A stretch of 7,105 nucleotides of DNA, taken from NCBI GenBank assembly GCA_043772865.1, contig JAYVFU010000269.1, positions 1-7,105 on the forward strand, given 5' to 3'. This document shows, piece after piece, positions 1 through 5,254 of this stretch. The DNA is from JACMMS01 sp043772865 (GTDB lineage: Bacteria; Pseudomonadota; Gammaproteobacteria; Burkholderiales; Methylophilaceae). A program made the position numbers and the translations under genes. Position 1 is the stretch's first letter, and each line of letters starts with the position of its first letter. Under the pieces are notes generated by a model. That model was not told the origin of the DNA and did no database searches. It was given only the letters and a program-made list of their open reading frames with translations.

Positions 1-273
1 ACTAAACCAATAAAAGCTCCTTTTGCACCAATATTGGTACTAATTATCTCCATATTACTACCTGGCATGGGGCAAGTGATCAACAATACGCCAGTCAAAG
101 GGTTGGTAATGATCTGTTTTATGATTATTCTTGGCCTAATTACGTTTAACTTGGCGCAAGCGCATATCTCAATGATGGGCAAGCTTGCGGGCGGCGTCTT
201 TATTTACGCGATTTCTATTATGGATGCTTACTATTGGGCCAAGTATCGCTGGGAACGCTTTAAAGTTAATTGA
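1..273 (+). CDS. small multi-pass membrane protein, 5' end missing
   Basis: The reading frame is open from the first base and ends in TGA at 271-273, so 90 C-terminal residues are visible and the true start lies left of the window. A TTG at position 34 is in frame, but it has no Shine-Dalgarno sequence before it and lies inside a hydrophobic segment, so I do not take it as the start. The visible part has hydrophobic stretches at about residues 11-20, 34-55 and 58-68. Between the first two is the sequence PGMGQ followed by N-N-x-P-V-K-G. This P-G-x-G-Q...K-G pattern is common in small TM2-like membrane proteins of unknown function. The end is basic (KYRWERFK) and is likely cytoplasmic. A terminator follows 54 bp downstream, so this is the last gene of its transcript. 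Nothing links it to the amine genes to the right. No specific function can be given. Confidence 0.75.
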   Translation, partial: TKPIKAPFAPILVLIISILLPGMGQVINNTPVKGLVMICFMIILGLITFNLAQAHISMMGKLAGGVFIYAISIMDAYYWAKYRWERFKVN

Positions 274-326
274 ATGAACAATTTGGAATTGATTGCCATT
301 AGGTAATCCCCCTACAAACAAATTAA

Positions 327-346
327 CCACCTAGCGGTGGCTTTTT
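327..346 (+). terminator. rho-independent terminator after the membrane-protein gene
   Basis: The arms CCACC (327-331) and GGTGG (336-340) form a 5-bp GC-rich stem around the loop TAGC. They are followed by C and five T (342-346). The stem is short, but the position, just behind the only upstream + strand gene, fits an intrinsic terminator. Confidence 0.7.
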
Positions 347-689
347 ACTGAATGTACACCCAAAAATAAGTTAATGTTCCCGCGCAGACATAACATAACT
401 AGACACTTAGTCGAGCTATAAACCTTTAAATATAAGGCTTTCAGCTAATTTAGCAAAAAATGCTGTCAAATTCAGTGATATTTAAACTGACAGTTTCCTT
501 AAAAATTAATTAATATTTCATACTTGATATTAAAGCGGCCATTGGAAATTAATGATTTTTTATTGTTGAAAAGTCTTTAATCGAAGGTATTCTGAGTAGA
601 TTAATGCCTTAAAATTTGAGCGTCTAAATACTGGAATTTGATGTTGTTATTGAAATGGTTGAAAGCCATAAACTATCCTTCTTTATGAG
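347..689. other. gene-free AT-rich intergenic stretch
   Basis: I find no convincing coding region on either strand between the terminator and the motif before the cupin gene. The stretch is strongly AT-rich (for example TTAATTAATATT around 507-518) and has many stops. The only structure I noticed is the odd-centred palindrome AAACTG-A-CAGTTT at 484-496, whose TGACAG is also the inverse of CTGTCA at 463-468. It could be a regulator site or chance. I cannot assign a clear promoter to the cupin gene here. TTGAAA at 659-664 is a possible -35 box, but no good -10 box follows at 17 bp. Confidence 0.5.
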
Positions 690-716
690 TACCCCTTTGG
701 TGTAATTGTGAAAATT
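690..716 (+). promoter_or_regulatory. shared motif TACCCCTTTGGT plus ATTGTGAAAATT, upstream of the cupin gene
   Basis: TACCCCTTTGGT lies at 690-701 and ATTGTGAAAATT at 705-716. The same 12-mer occurs at 3171-3182 upstream of the permease, followed there by ATTGTGAGAATT (3191-3202). Here the inverted repeat is only partial: ACC-CCTTT-GGT pairs, while the outer positions do not. The site begins 78 bp before the chosen cupin start codon, a normal distance for an activator or promoter element. The exact sharing is seen directly. The regulatory role is inferred. Confidence 0.5.
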
Positions 717-754
717 AGGCTGCCGAGTTTAAATACATCTTTAAAATCAACTCT

Positions 755-760
755 AAGGAG
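755..760 (+). promoter_or_regulatory. ribosome binding site that sets the cupin start
   Basis: AAGGAG is followed by seven bases and then ATG at 768. This near-perfect Shine-Dalgarno sequence argues for ATG 768 over the in-frame GTG at 708, which has none and lies inside the ATTGTGAAAATT half of the upstream motif. Confidence 0.85.
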
Positions 761-767
761 CAACGTA

Positions 768-1121
768 ATGACAACAAAACCCTTTAAATATAAAAAGCAG
801 GCAATAAAAGATCAGCAGCCTTCAATGAATGTACCTGGAGTAGCCGCTTGGTTGGGCGATACATTTGTCTCTGCAGATGCAGAAAAAAGAATCTGTGCTG
901 GTTTTTTTAGATTAGAAAAAGGTAATAAATTAGTATATGACTATGATTACGAAGAGATGAAATGTGTTGTAGATGGAACATTTATTATTTCAGATGAAAC
1001 AGGCCAAAAAGTGACAGCTACGGCTGGTGATGTTTTGTACTTTCCTTCAGGCAGTCGCATTACATTTGAGACGCCAGATTTTGCAGTAGGATTTTTTTGT
1101 GGGCAACGAGTGCCCTTGTAA
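768..1121 (+). CDS. EutQ-like cupin protein (117 aa)
   Basis: A small single-domain cupin. After a polar N-terminus (residues 1-20) the beta-barrel core runs from about 40 to 112. The segment G-F-F-R-L-E-K-G (45-52), Y-D-Y-D-Y-E-E (58-63), V-V-D-G (67-70) and A-G-D-V-x-Y-F-P-S-G-S (86-96) resembles the DUF861/EutQ family, whose namesake belongs to ethanolamine utilisation. Ordinary cupins carry H-x-H...E in motif 1 and a His in motif 2. Here the first two His are replaced by Tyr/Asp and the second-motif His is absent, so a standard metal site is unlikely. EutQ proteins share this loss. The start is fixed by AAGGAG at 755-760. No other gene is in its transcript, which probably ends at 1325-1373. 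Its motif-bearing promoter region and closeness to tmd suggest a role in amine metabolism, such as ligand binding, sensing or an accessory step, but the sequence does not show the reaction. The cupin fold is fairly sure; the function is open. Confidence 0.85.
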   Translation: MTTKPFKYKKQAIKDQQPSMNVPGVAAWLGDTFVSADAEKRICAGFFRLEKGNKLVYDYDYEEMKCVVDGTFIISDETGQKVTATAGDVLYFPSGSRITFETPDFAVGFFCGQRVPL

Positions 1122-1324
1122 ACCTAAATATTATGCGGCTAGAGATGTCTATTAAAAAAAGCATAATTGTTTAATTCCTGTTGATGACCACTTTTAGAGT
1201 AAGACTTAAAGAAAATAGTACAACCAAAACAAAATTAGCATTATCCATTTAGGTATGATTTTGTGAGCCAACATAAAAGCATACTTAAATCTCCTCTTTC
1301 TGTATTGTTTAAATTTCTTTAACA
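1122..1324 (+). other. about 200 nt 3' region of the cupin transcript, no gene seen
   Basis: The stretch between the cupin stop and the next terminator holds only very short ATG frames: 13 codons from 1133 and 22 codons from 1184. Neither has a Shine-Dalgarno sequence. I therefore read it as a long 3' untranslated region, possibly the source of a small RNA that would share the downstream terminator. Confidence 0.4.
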
Positions 1325-1373
1325 GGAGGGTAATTGATAAGATTAAATTGAATCAATTACCCTCCCTTTTTTT
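1325..1373 (+). terminator. strong rho-independent terminator between converging transcripts
   Basis: The arms 1325-1338 (GGAGGGTAATTGAT) and 1352-1365 are perfectly complementary over 14 bp around a 13-nt loop. On the + strand they are followed by C and seven T (1367-1373), a textbook intrinsic terminator for transcription coming from the cupin side. On the minus strand the hairpin is followed by TGTTAAAG, a poor U-tract, so it would stop the leftward operon less efficiently. Confidence 0.88.
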
Positions 1374-1419
1374 AGCATATAACTATTAGCGAAATATAAG
1401 GTATGAATAAACTTTAAGC

Positions 1420-1539
1420 TTATTCCCCATATTTTGATACGAATATTCTTGCACAGAGTAGACAAATAAAGCTCACGCCGCCGATGAATAATATCGCTAA
1501 AGTATCTGCACTAGCATAACCCCAAAATTCACTCATCAT
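1420..1539 (-). CDS. 39-residue single-TM microprotein
   Basis: Read on the minus strand, ATG at 1539 opens a 39-codon frame ending in TAA at 1420. The frame begins with two Met codons, so ATG at 1536 is equally possible. The product has a short N-terminal part (M-M-S-E-F-W-G-Y-A-S-A-D), one hydrophobic helix at about residues 13-34 (T-L-A-I-L-F-I-G-G-V-S-F-I-C-L-L-C-A-R-I-F-V) and a polar tail S-K-Y-G-E. This is the plan of small transporter subunits or microprotein regulators: acidic end, Gly-Gly-containing TM helix, short basic/acidic tail. An in-frame stop (TAA at 1543-1545) lies just upstream of the first Met. There is only a weak purine stretch before the start, so translation evidence is modest. 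It lies 66 bp after the winged-helix gene in the same direction and would be third in the transporter operon. I do not recognise a family. It could be an accessory subunit of the DMT-type transporter. Confidence 0.6.
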   Translation of the reverse strand: MMSEFWGYASADTLAILFIGGVSFICLLCARIFVSKYGE

Positions 1540-1605
1540 TATTTATCTTATTGATTTCTCATATTGTTATGGAAAAAGTAGTCCAGTGTCACGCATTCTT
1601 GATAT

Positions 1606-1851
1606 TCAAAAATCTGAAATTTCATATTTAAATAACAGCTTTTCTTTACCTTCAATCGCTTCTAGTTTGCTTTCAATGCGTTTAATTAATCCAGCAGCAG
1701 AAAGTTCATCTAAAGCAATGCGTAAAGTCTTTTCTCTAAAATCGCCAGACACTTCATATTCATTGAGTGTTTTTTCTATTAATTCATCATCCCACATATT
1801 GCTGGATTTGCTTAATTCGACGAGTAAAAATCCTTTTTGATGTAGTCTCAT
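1606..1851 (-). CDS. small winged-helix-like protein coupled to the transporter
   Basis: An 81-residue acidic-basic soluble protein with no signal or membrane segment. Its start ATG (1849-1851) overlaps the stop TGA of the transporter gene in an ATGA junction, and no Shine-Dalgarno sequence precedes it, so it is probably translated by reinitiation from the upstream gene. Predicted helices at about residues 20-31 and 40-54 (K-T-L-R-I-A-L-D-E-L-S-A-A-G-L-I) are followed by an I-x-x-K-L-E-A-I-E-G-K-E-K-L-L-F-K-Y-E-I strand-turn-strand. This order, with the L..L..aGLI signature, resembles a winged helix-turn-helix domain. DNA binding is an inference; the fold could equally serve protein-protein contact. 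The opposite-strand frame at 1586-1840 is a shadow of it. The tight coupling suggests that it is needed in proportion to the transporter. Confidence 0.75.
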   Translation of the reverse strand: MRLHQKGFLLVELSKSSNMWDDELIEKTLNEYEVSGDFREKTLRIALDELSAAGLIKRIESKLEAIEGKEKLLFKYEISDF

Positions 1852-2930
1852 GGCTGCGTATCAATATCACTGATGTGTCTAAAATTCGCAACAGATTCTG
1901 CTGGCTCGCTAAACATCACAAAACTGCCTAATACGGTCAAAATTAATCCTAATATAAAATACCATTGAGGTAATTGTAAAGTGAAAGCAGCAATAAAAAT
2001 GATAGCAAATACAGCATATAAATTACCAATAGCCTCGCCGCGGCCAACACCAATTAAGCTAAAGCTTTTATAAAAAGCGGTATAGCAATAGGCATGACAG
2101 GCTGCAGCTAATACAATCCATAGCATGGCTTTGCTATGCGTTACTGTGCCAATAATCAGGTCTTTGATTGGTAAGTCAGTCAATATCATCAAAGCTGGTA
2201 ATATTAATATTCCCCAAAAGAGTATTTCAAAACTAAAGCGACAGTGAATACCTACATCTGGGTCTAAAACATCCATGGCACGCCCAGCAACAGCCCCTTC
2301 TGAACCCCAGCCAATTGCAGACATAATGCCGCCTAAGTAGCCTAACCAAGCATTAGGATTGCTTGCATCCATTTCTCCAAATAGGCTATGGCCATAAATG
2401 ACCATACCACCAAAAATAATGATACACATGCCTATTGCAGCGCGTTTGGAAATTTTTTCTTTATACCAAAGCCTTGCAATAATCGAGCCTATAACTGGAT
2501 AAAATAACGATGAGATTGCTGCAAATATTGGCCCGATAAAGCCCATTGCTATGTAGGAGCCAAAGATGGCTATAGGACCGCCACAAAGGGAAGCTAATGC
2601 ATACCATTTGGAAATCTTGCTGAAACGCACCATGGTTCGACCATAGTCTTTAACTTTACCTAATACCAAATTCCAAAGTAGTAAAAAGAAAAAAACAATA
2701 ATTGCGTGTATCCAAGTCATTACTGCTGTAGCCGCGAGGCGTAAAGAGAGTTGATTGGCGGGAATATCGACATAAGGATGCTCAAACCAAAGTGCTGTTG
2801 CTGGTATATACCAAGCTCCCCACAGTATGGCAGTCCATAACGCCCACATAAATCCCCAGCGTTGGTTACGAGCATAATGTTTGTAAATTGCAAACTCGAG
2901 TATGGGGCTAGTTGGCGCAGTAGTTAGCAT
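1848..2930 (-). CDS. DMT superfamily (EamA-like) transporter
   Basis: A 360-residue integral membrane protein with about ten hydrophobic helices (roughly 26-45, 65-92, 108-128, 130-153, 163-180, 196-210, 231-252, 267-285, 298-318, 322-340). It is built as two similar halves, as in EamA-type drug/metabolite transporters. The first half ends in the typical Y-P-V-I-G-S-I-I-A-R-L-W-Y-K-E-K-I stretch (144-160) followed by a Gly-Gly helix. The second half ends with G-E-A-I-G-N-L-Y-A-V-F-A-I (298-310) and L-G-L-I-L-T-V-L-G (327-335). The C-terminus is polar. Family members export or import small metabolites such as amino acids; the substrate here cannot be read. The start is uncertain. ATG 2930 has no clear Shine-Dalgarno sequence. 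Met28 (ATG 2849) has GGGGA just upstream but would remove residues that seem to belong to the N-terminal region. It heads a leftward operon with the winged-helix and microprotein genes and is divergent from the permease. Confidence 0.88.
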   Translation of the reverse strand: MLTTAPTSPILEFAIYKHYARNQRWGFMWALWTAILWGAWYIPATALWFEHPYVDIPANQLSLRLAATAVMTWIHAIIVFFFLLLWNLVLGKVKDYGRTMVRFSKISKWYALASLCGGPIAIFGSYIAMGFIGPIFAAISSLFYPVIGSIIARLWYKEKISKRAAIGMCIIIFGGMVIYGHSLFGEMDASNPNAWLGYLGGIMSAIGWGSEGAVAGRAMDVLDPDVGIHCRFSFEILFWGILILPALMILTDLPIKDLIIGTVTHSKAMLWIVLAAACHAYCYTAFYKSFSLIGVGRGEAIGNLYAVFAIIFIAAFTLQLPQWYFILGLILTVLGSFVMFSEPAESVANFRHISDIDTQP

Positions 2931-3000
2931 GGAATCGATACGATTTACTAAAAAAGGTTTTTGTGATGTTTGGGCTTGAATGTTGCTGCATTTTAATCAT
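2908..3000 (-). CDS. possible leader ORF (30 codons) overlapping the transporter start
   Basis: On the minus strand ATG at 3000 is preceded by AGGAAATC, a better ribosome site than the transporter's own start has. The frame runs 30 codons (beginning M-I-K-M-Q-Q-H-S-S-P) to TAG at 2908-2910, ending inside the transporter gene 20 bp past its ATG in another reading frame. It is hydrophilic and resembles nothing I know. If translated, it would deliver ribosomes to the poorly signalled transporter start. It may equally be a chance frame. Confidence 0.25.
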   Translation of the reverse strand: MIKMQQHSSPNITKTFFSKSYRFHANYCAN

Positions 3001-3014
3001 GATTTCCTATTTAA

Positions 3015-3034
3015 ATATCAACATATATTGACAT
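3015..3034. promoter_or_regulatory. imperfect inverted repeat before the transporter operon
   Basis: ATATCAA (3015-3021) and TTGACAT (3028-3034) are inverse copies with one mismatch around a 6-bp spacer CATATA. On the minus strand TTGATA (3021-3016) could be a -35 box, though the -10 region around 2993-2998 is weak. It may be an operator or promoter of the leftward operon. In such AT-rich DNA chance is a real alternative. Confidence 0.3.
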
Positions 3035-3166
3035 TGCTGATGCTTAAGTAAATATTTTTAGCTTAAATGCTATGTGCTTTATTAAATACTATCTTAAAGG
3101 AGTAATAAAAAAGAAGTAGGTGGTTTGTTGGGGTGCTAAAAATTTTAGACAAAGAATTTAAATTGT

Positions 3167-3187
3167 TTACTACCCCTTTGGTAGTAA
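3167..3187 (+). promoter_or_regulatory. perfect 8-5-8 inverted repeat, probable operator upstream of the permease
   Basis: TTACTACC (3167-3174), CCTTT (3175-3179) and GGTAGTAA (3180-3187) form a perfect palindrome of two 8-bp arms. There is no T-run and it is far from a gene end, so it looks like a dimer-binding site, not a terminator. It ends 190 bp before the permease start and 237 bp before the transporter start, so it could serve either or both. ATTGTGAGAATT follows at 3191-3202, as in the copy before the cupin gene. TACC-type half sites are reminiscent of NarL/LuxR-family response regulators, but the regulator is not in the window and this is a guess. Confidence 0.6.
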
Positions 3188-3365
3188 TCTATTGTGAGAA
3201 TTGTGTTTAATGAGTGTTTGTCATCAAATTGAAGACGTTGTAGAGGCTTTATTATCTATTATTAGTTTATTTATTAAACTTGGATATAAATTAATATTCT
3301 TAAAAGCTTTTGTGACTGACCTTGCTTGAGGGAATAAACAAAGTAAGGATGGTAAATTTTAAAAA

Positions 3366-3371
3366 AGGGGA
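3366..3371 (+). promoter_or_regulatory. ribosome binding site that supports a TTG start
   Basis: AGGGGA, followed by six bases, precedes the TTG codon at 3378. No ATG or GTG lies in frame before the first membrane helix, so this site is the main reason for accepting the rare TTG start. Confidence 0.75.
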
Positions 3372-3377
3372 CGTAAA

Positions 3378-5054
3378 TTGAGCGCAAATACATTAACAGC
3401 TTCACAAGCTGGGCATGCAGCTGAAACACTGCAAAGAAAGATAGGTTGGCAAGGGGCATTTTGGGTGGCAAGCGGAGTGCCTGCGCTGGTTTTGTTTTCA
3501 ATCGGTGCCATCGCGGCAACTGTTGGTAAACCAGCTTGGATGGTCTGGGCAATATCCATTGCGTTTGGTTTTATACAAGCGTTTACTTACGCAGAGATTG
3601 CAGGTTTATTTCCGCACAAGTCTGGTGGTGCATCAATTTATGGAGCGGTAGCATGGGTAAAGTATAGTAAATTTGTAGCCCCTGTATCGGTATGGTGTAA
3701 CTGGTTTGCTTGGTCGCCAGTGTTGGCTATTGGGTCTGGATTGGCAGCAGGCTATCTGCTAAGTGCTTTATTTGCACCAGATGCTGTTATCAATACTTGG
3801 CAAATTACCTTGCTGGATCTAAGCAATATAAAAGATGGTTTAATGTTGCGTATTAATGCTACGTTTATTTTGGGCGTAGCACTTTTATTGTCGGTATTCG
3901 CAGTCCAGCATGGCGGTATTTTGCGCTCTGCTAAAACGACTATGATTCTCGGTTTAATCGCACTAGTGCCATTAATGCTAATCGGCATAGTGCCGTTATT
4001 AACGGGCGATGCACCAGCAGCTAATTTTTTCCCACTTGCACCACTTGCTCATGATGCAGCTGGCAATGTGATTGACGGTGTGTGGAATATAGAAGGTTGG
4101 AAGTTAATGGCAGGTGGGCTTTTTATTGCAGCATGGTCTACATACGGCTTTGAAACAGCAGTTTGTTACACGCGCGAGTTTAAAAACCCTAAAACGGATA
4201 CATTTAAAGCAATTTTTTATTCAGGTTTGCTATGCGTCGCGGTGTTTACTCTGGTACCTATTTCCTTTCAAGGGCATTTGGGTTTAGGTCATATGGTGAC
4301 TCCAGCTGTAATAGATGCAGCAGGCGTGGTAACTAGCCCAGCGGTTTATGATGGTATGCTTGCGCCATCAATTTATAGCGGCATGGGCATAGCAGCAGCG
4401 TTTTCTAATATCATTGGTGGTAGCGCATTTATCGGTAATTTGATGGTGATTATGATGGTGCTTGCTTTGCTATTGGCTATTATGACATCAATGGCGGGTT
4501 CATCCCGTACCCTTTATCAAGCTTCGGTTGATGGCTGGTTGCCAAAATACTTATCTCATGTAAATAGCCATGGTGCGCCTACAAGAGCCATGTGGACAGA
4601 CCTATGTTTTAATTTAATTTTACTAATGATGTCTGACTATGTATTCGTGCTTGCAGCTTCAAACATTGGATACATTATTTTCAATTTCCTTAATTTGAAT
4701 GCAGGTTGGATACACCGCATGGACAGGCCTAATTGGGAACGCCCATATAAAGCACCCACTATATTGCTATCTTTAGGCGCTATTTTAGGGTTTGTTAATT
4801 TAGCCATAATGGGTTTAGGCTCAGATATTTGGGGCGCAGGCACACTAAAGGCAGGCTTAATTTTTGCATCATTAATTGTCCCAGTGTTTATCTACCGTCA
4901 CTATGTGCAAGATAAAGGTGTTTTCCCTAAACAAATGCTTGAAGACTTGTATATTGCTGGTGACGACTCTGCTACCGCTAAGAAAGCTGGGGTATTGCCT
5001 TATGTGGCTTTAGTGGCAGGCGTAGTGTTAGTTTGGTACATGCACAGTTTGTAA
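3378..5054 (+). CDS. APC-superfamily permease, candidate amine transporter
   Basis: A 558-residue membrane protein with about twelve helices. The APC family marks are in order: S-G-V-P in the first helix (32-35), P-H-K-S-G-G-A-S-I-Y-G-A (79-90), the helix-6 signature W-S-T-Y-G-F-E-T followed by R-E-F-K-N-P-K (253-272), S-S-R-T-L-Y-Q-A-S-V-D-G-W-L-P (375-389) and R-P-N-W-E-R-P-Y-K-A-P (450-460). Family members move amino acids, polyamines or related amines by proton or sodium coupling or by exchange. A last hydrophobic helix (538-556) ends the protein. The length is above the usual 450-500, with long loops at about 208-240 and 303-332. It starts with TTG behind AGGGGA. It lies 200 bp before tmd in the same direction, but a terminator between them makes it a separate unit. 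Position next to tmd and the shared promoter motif suggest uptake of trimethylamine or another methylated amine; this is inference, and an amino acid permease is the alternative. Confidence 0.9.
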   Translation: MSANTLTASQAGHAAETLQRKIGWQGAFWVASGVPALVLFSIGAIAATVGKPAWMVWAISIAFGFIQAFTYAEIAGLFPHKSGGASIYGAVAWVKYSKFVAPVSVWCNWFAWSPVLAIGSGLAAGYLLSALFAPDAVINTWQITLLDLSNIKDGLMLRINATFILGVALLLSVFAVQHGGILRSAKTTMILGLIALVPLMLIGIVPLLTGDAPAANFFPLAPLAHDAAGNVIDGVWNIEGWKLMAGGLFIAAWSTYGFETAVCYTREFKNPKTDTFKAIFYSGLLCVAVFTLVPISFQGHLGLGHMVTPAVIDAAGVVTSPAVYDGMLAPSIYSGMGIAAAFSNIIGGSAFIGNLMVIMMVLALLLAIMTSMAGSSRTLYQASVDGWLPKYLSHVNSHGAPTRAMWTDLCFNLILLMMSDYVFVLAASNIGYIIFNFLNLNAGWIHRMDRPNWERPYKAPTILLSLGAILGFVNLAIMGLGSDIWGAGTLKAGLIFASLIVPVFIYRHYVQDKGVFPKQMLEDLYIAGDDSATAKKAGVLPYVALVAGVVLVWYMHSL

Positions 5055-5083
5055 AGCTGTAAATTCCAACTATTAAAAAATAG

Positions 5084-5115
5084 ATGGGCGAGGATTAGAT
5101 GCCTCGCCCATTTTT
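5084..5115 (+). terminator. rho-independent terminator after the permease
   Basis: The arms TGGGCGAGG (5085-5093) and CCTCGCCCA (5102-5110) pair perfectly around an 8-nt loop, with one further A-T pair outside (5084/5111). Five T (5111-5115) follow, and a run of A (5075-5080) precedes. It isolates the permease transcript from tmd. Confidence 0.9.
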
Positions 5116-5124
5116 ATTGCCACT

Positions 5125-5171
5125 TTGACACAGAATATTTTTTTAGATTAAATAACTAATACCTTAGTAGT
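5125..5171 (+). promoter_or_regulatory. candidate tmd promoter with adjoining ACTA-N9-TAGT element
   Basis: TTGACA (5125-5130), a perfect -35 box, is followed after 17 bp by TTAAAT (5148-5153, four of six matches to TATAAT). Directly behind, at 5155-5171, lies a 17-bp element with ends ACTA and TAGT, spaced as in the palindrome at 3169-3185 and agreeing with it at 12 of 17 positions, including the trailing TAGTAA. If the promoter is real, the element covers the start point, as expected for a repressor. If the element is an activator site, the true promoter must lie further downstream. The long 5' leader (about 95 nt) has no obvious structure. Confidence 0.45.
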
Positions 5172-5254
5172 AACCCATGAGGATAATTGTTTCTATTTGA
5201 TTACACCGCGAAAATGATGTTTTGTAAATTTCAATAAAACAATCGGAGAGTAAT

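Larger units (their letters stand above)
2931..3377. other. 447-bp divergent intergenic region
   Basis: This separates the leftward transporter operon from the rightward permease and should hold both promoters. Apart from the possible leader ORF at 2908-3000, I see no gene. It contains the imperfect inverted repeat 3015-3034, TTGACA at 3028-3033 without a good -10 box at 17 bp, the isolated purine-rich AAAGGAG at 3096-3102 with no usable start codon after it, and the perfect palindrome at 3167-3187. The leader of the permease would be about 150-190 nt if transcription begins near that palindrome. Confidence 0.5.

Noticed and set aside
34..36. TTG as the start of the first gene
   Set aside because: The frame continues to the left edge without a stop, there is no Shine-Dalgarno sequence, and the codon lies in a hydrophobic segment. 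The gene is better read as 5'-truncated.
398..411. ACTA-N6-TAGT as another copy of the operator
   Set aside because: The spacing is 6 instead of 9 and the inner bases do not match the motif.
423..435. 13-bp repeat CCTTTAAATATAA, also at 781-793
   Set aside because: The second copy is inside the cupin coding sequence (K-P-F-K-Y-K) and the word is AT-rich, so chance is the simplest explanation.
708..767. GTG 708 as start of the cupin gene, adding 20 residues
   Set aside because: No ribosome site, overlaps the shared motif, and the added residues are unlike a cupin N-terminus. ATG 768 has AAGGAG at the right distance.
1184..1252. 22-codon frame behind the cupin gene
   Set aside because: No Shine-Dalgarno sequence, polar low-complexity product, nothing recognisable.
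1586..1840. 84-codon + strand frame
   Set aside because: It lies opposite the winged-helix gene, is Ser/Leu-rich as expected for an antisense shadow, and has no ribosome site.
3096..3102. AAAGGAG as ribosome site of a hidden gene
   Set aside because: No ATG, GTG or TTG stands within a useful distance and no open frame follows.
3274..3559. Two minus-strand frames at the permease start (3274-3552 and 3359-3559)
   Set aside because: Antisense to the permease N-terminus, low-complexity composition and no recognisable domain.
3752..3988. Minus-strand frame inside the permease
   Set aside because: Antisense shadow of a clear APC coding region.
4637..4843. Minus-strand frame inside the permease
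   Set aside because: Antisense shadow of the last permease helices.
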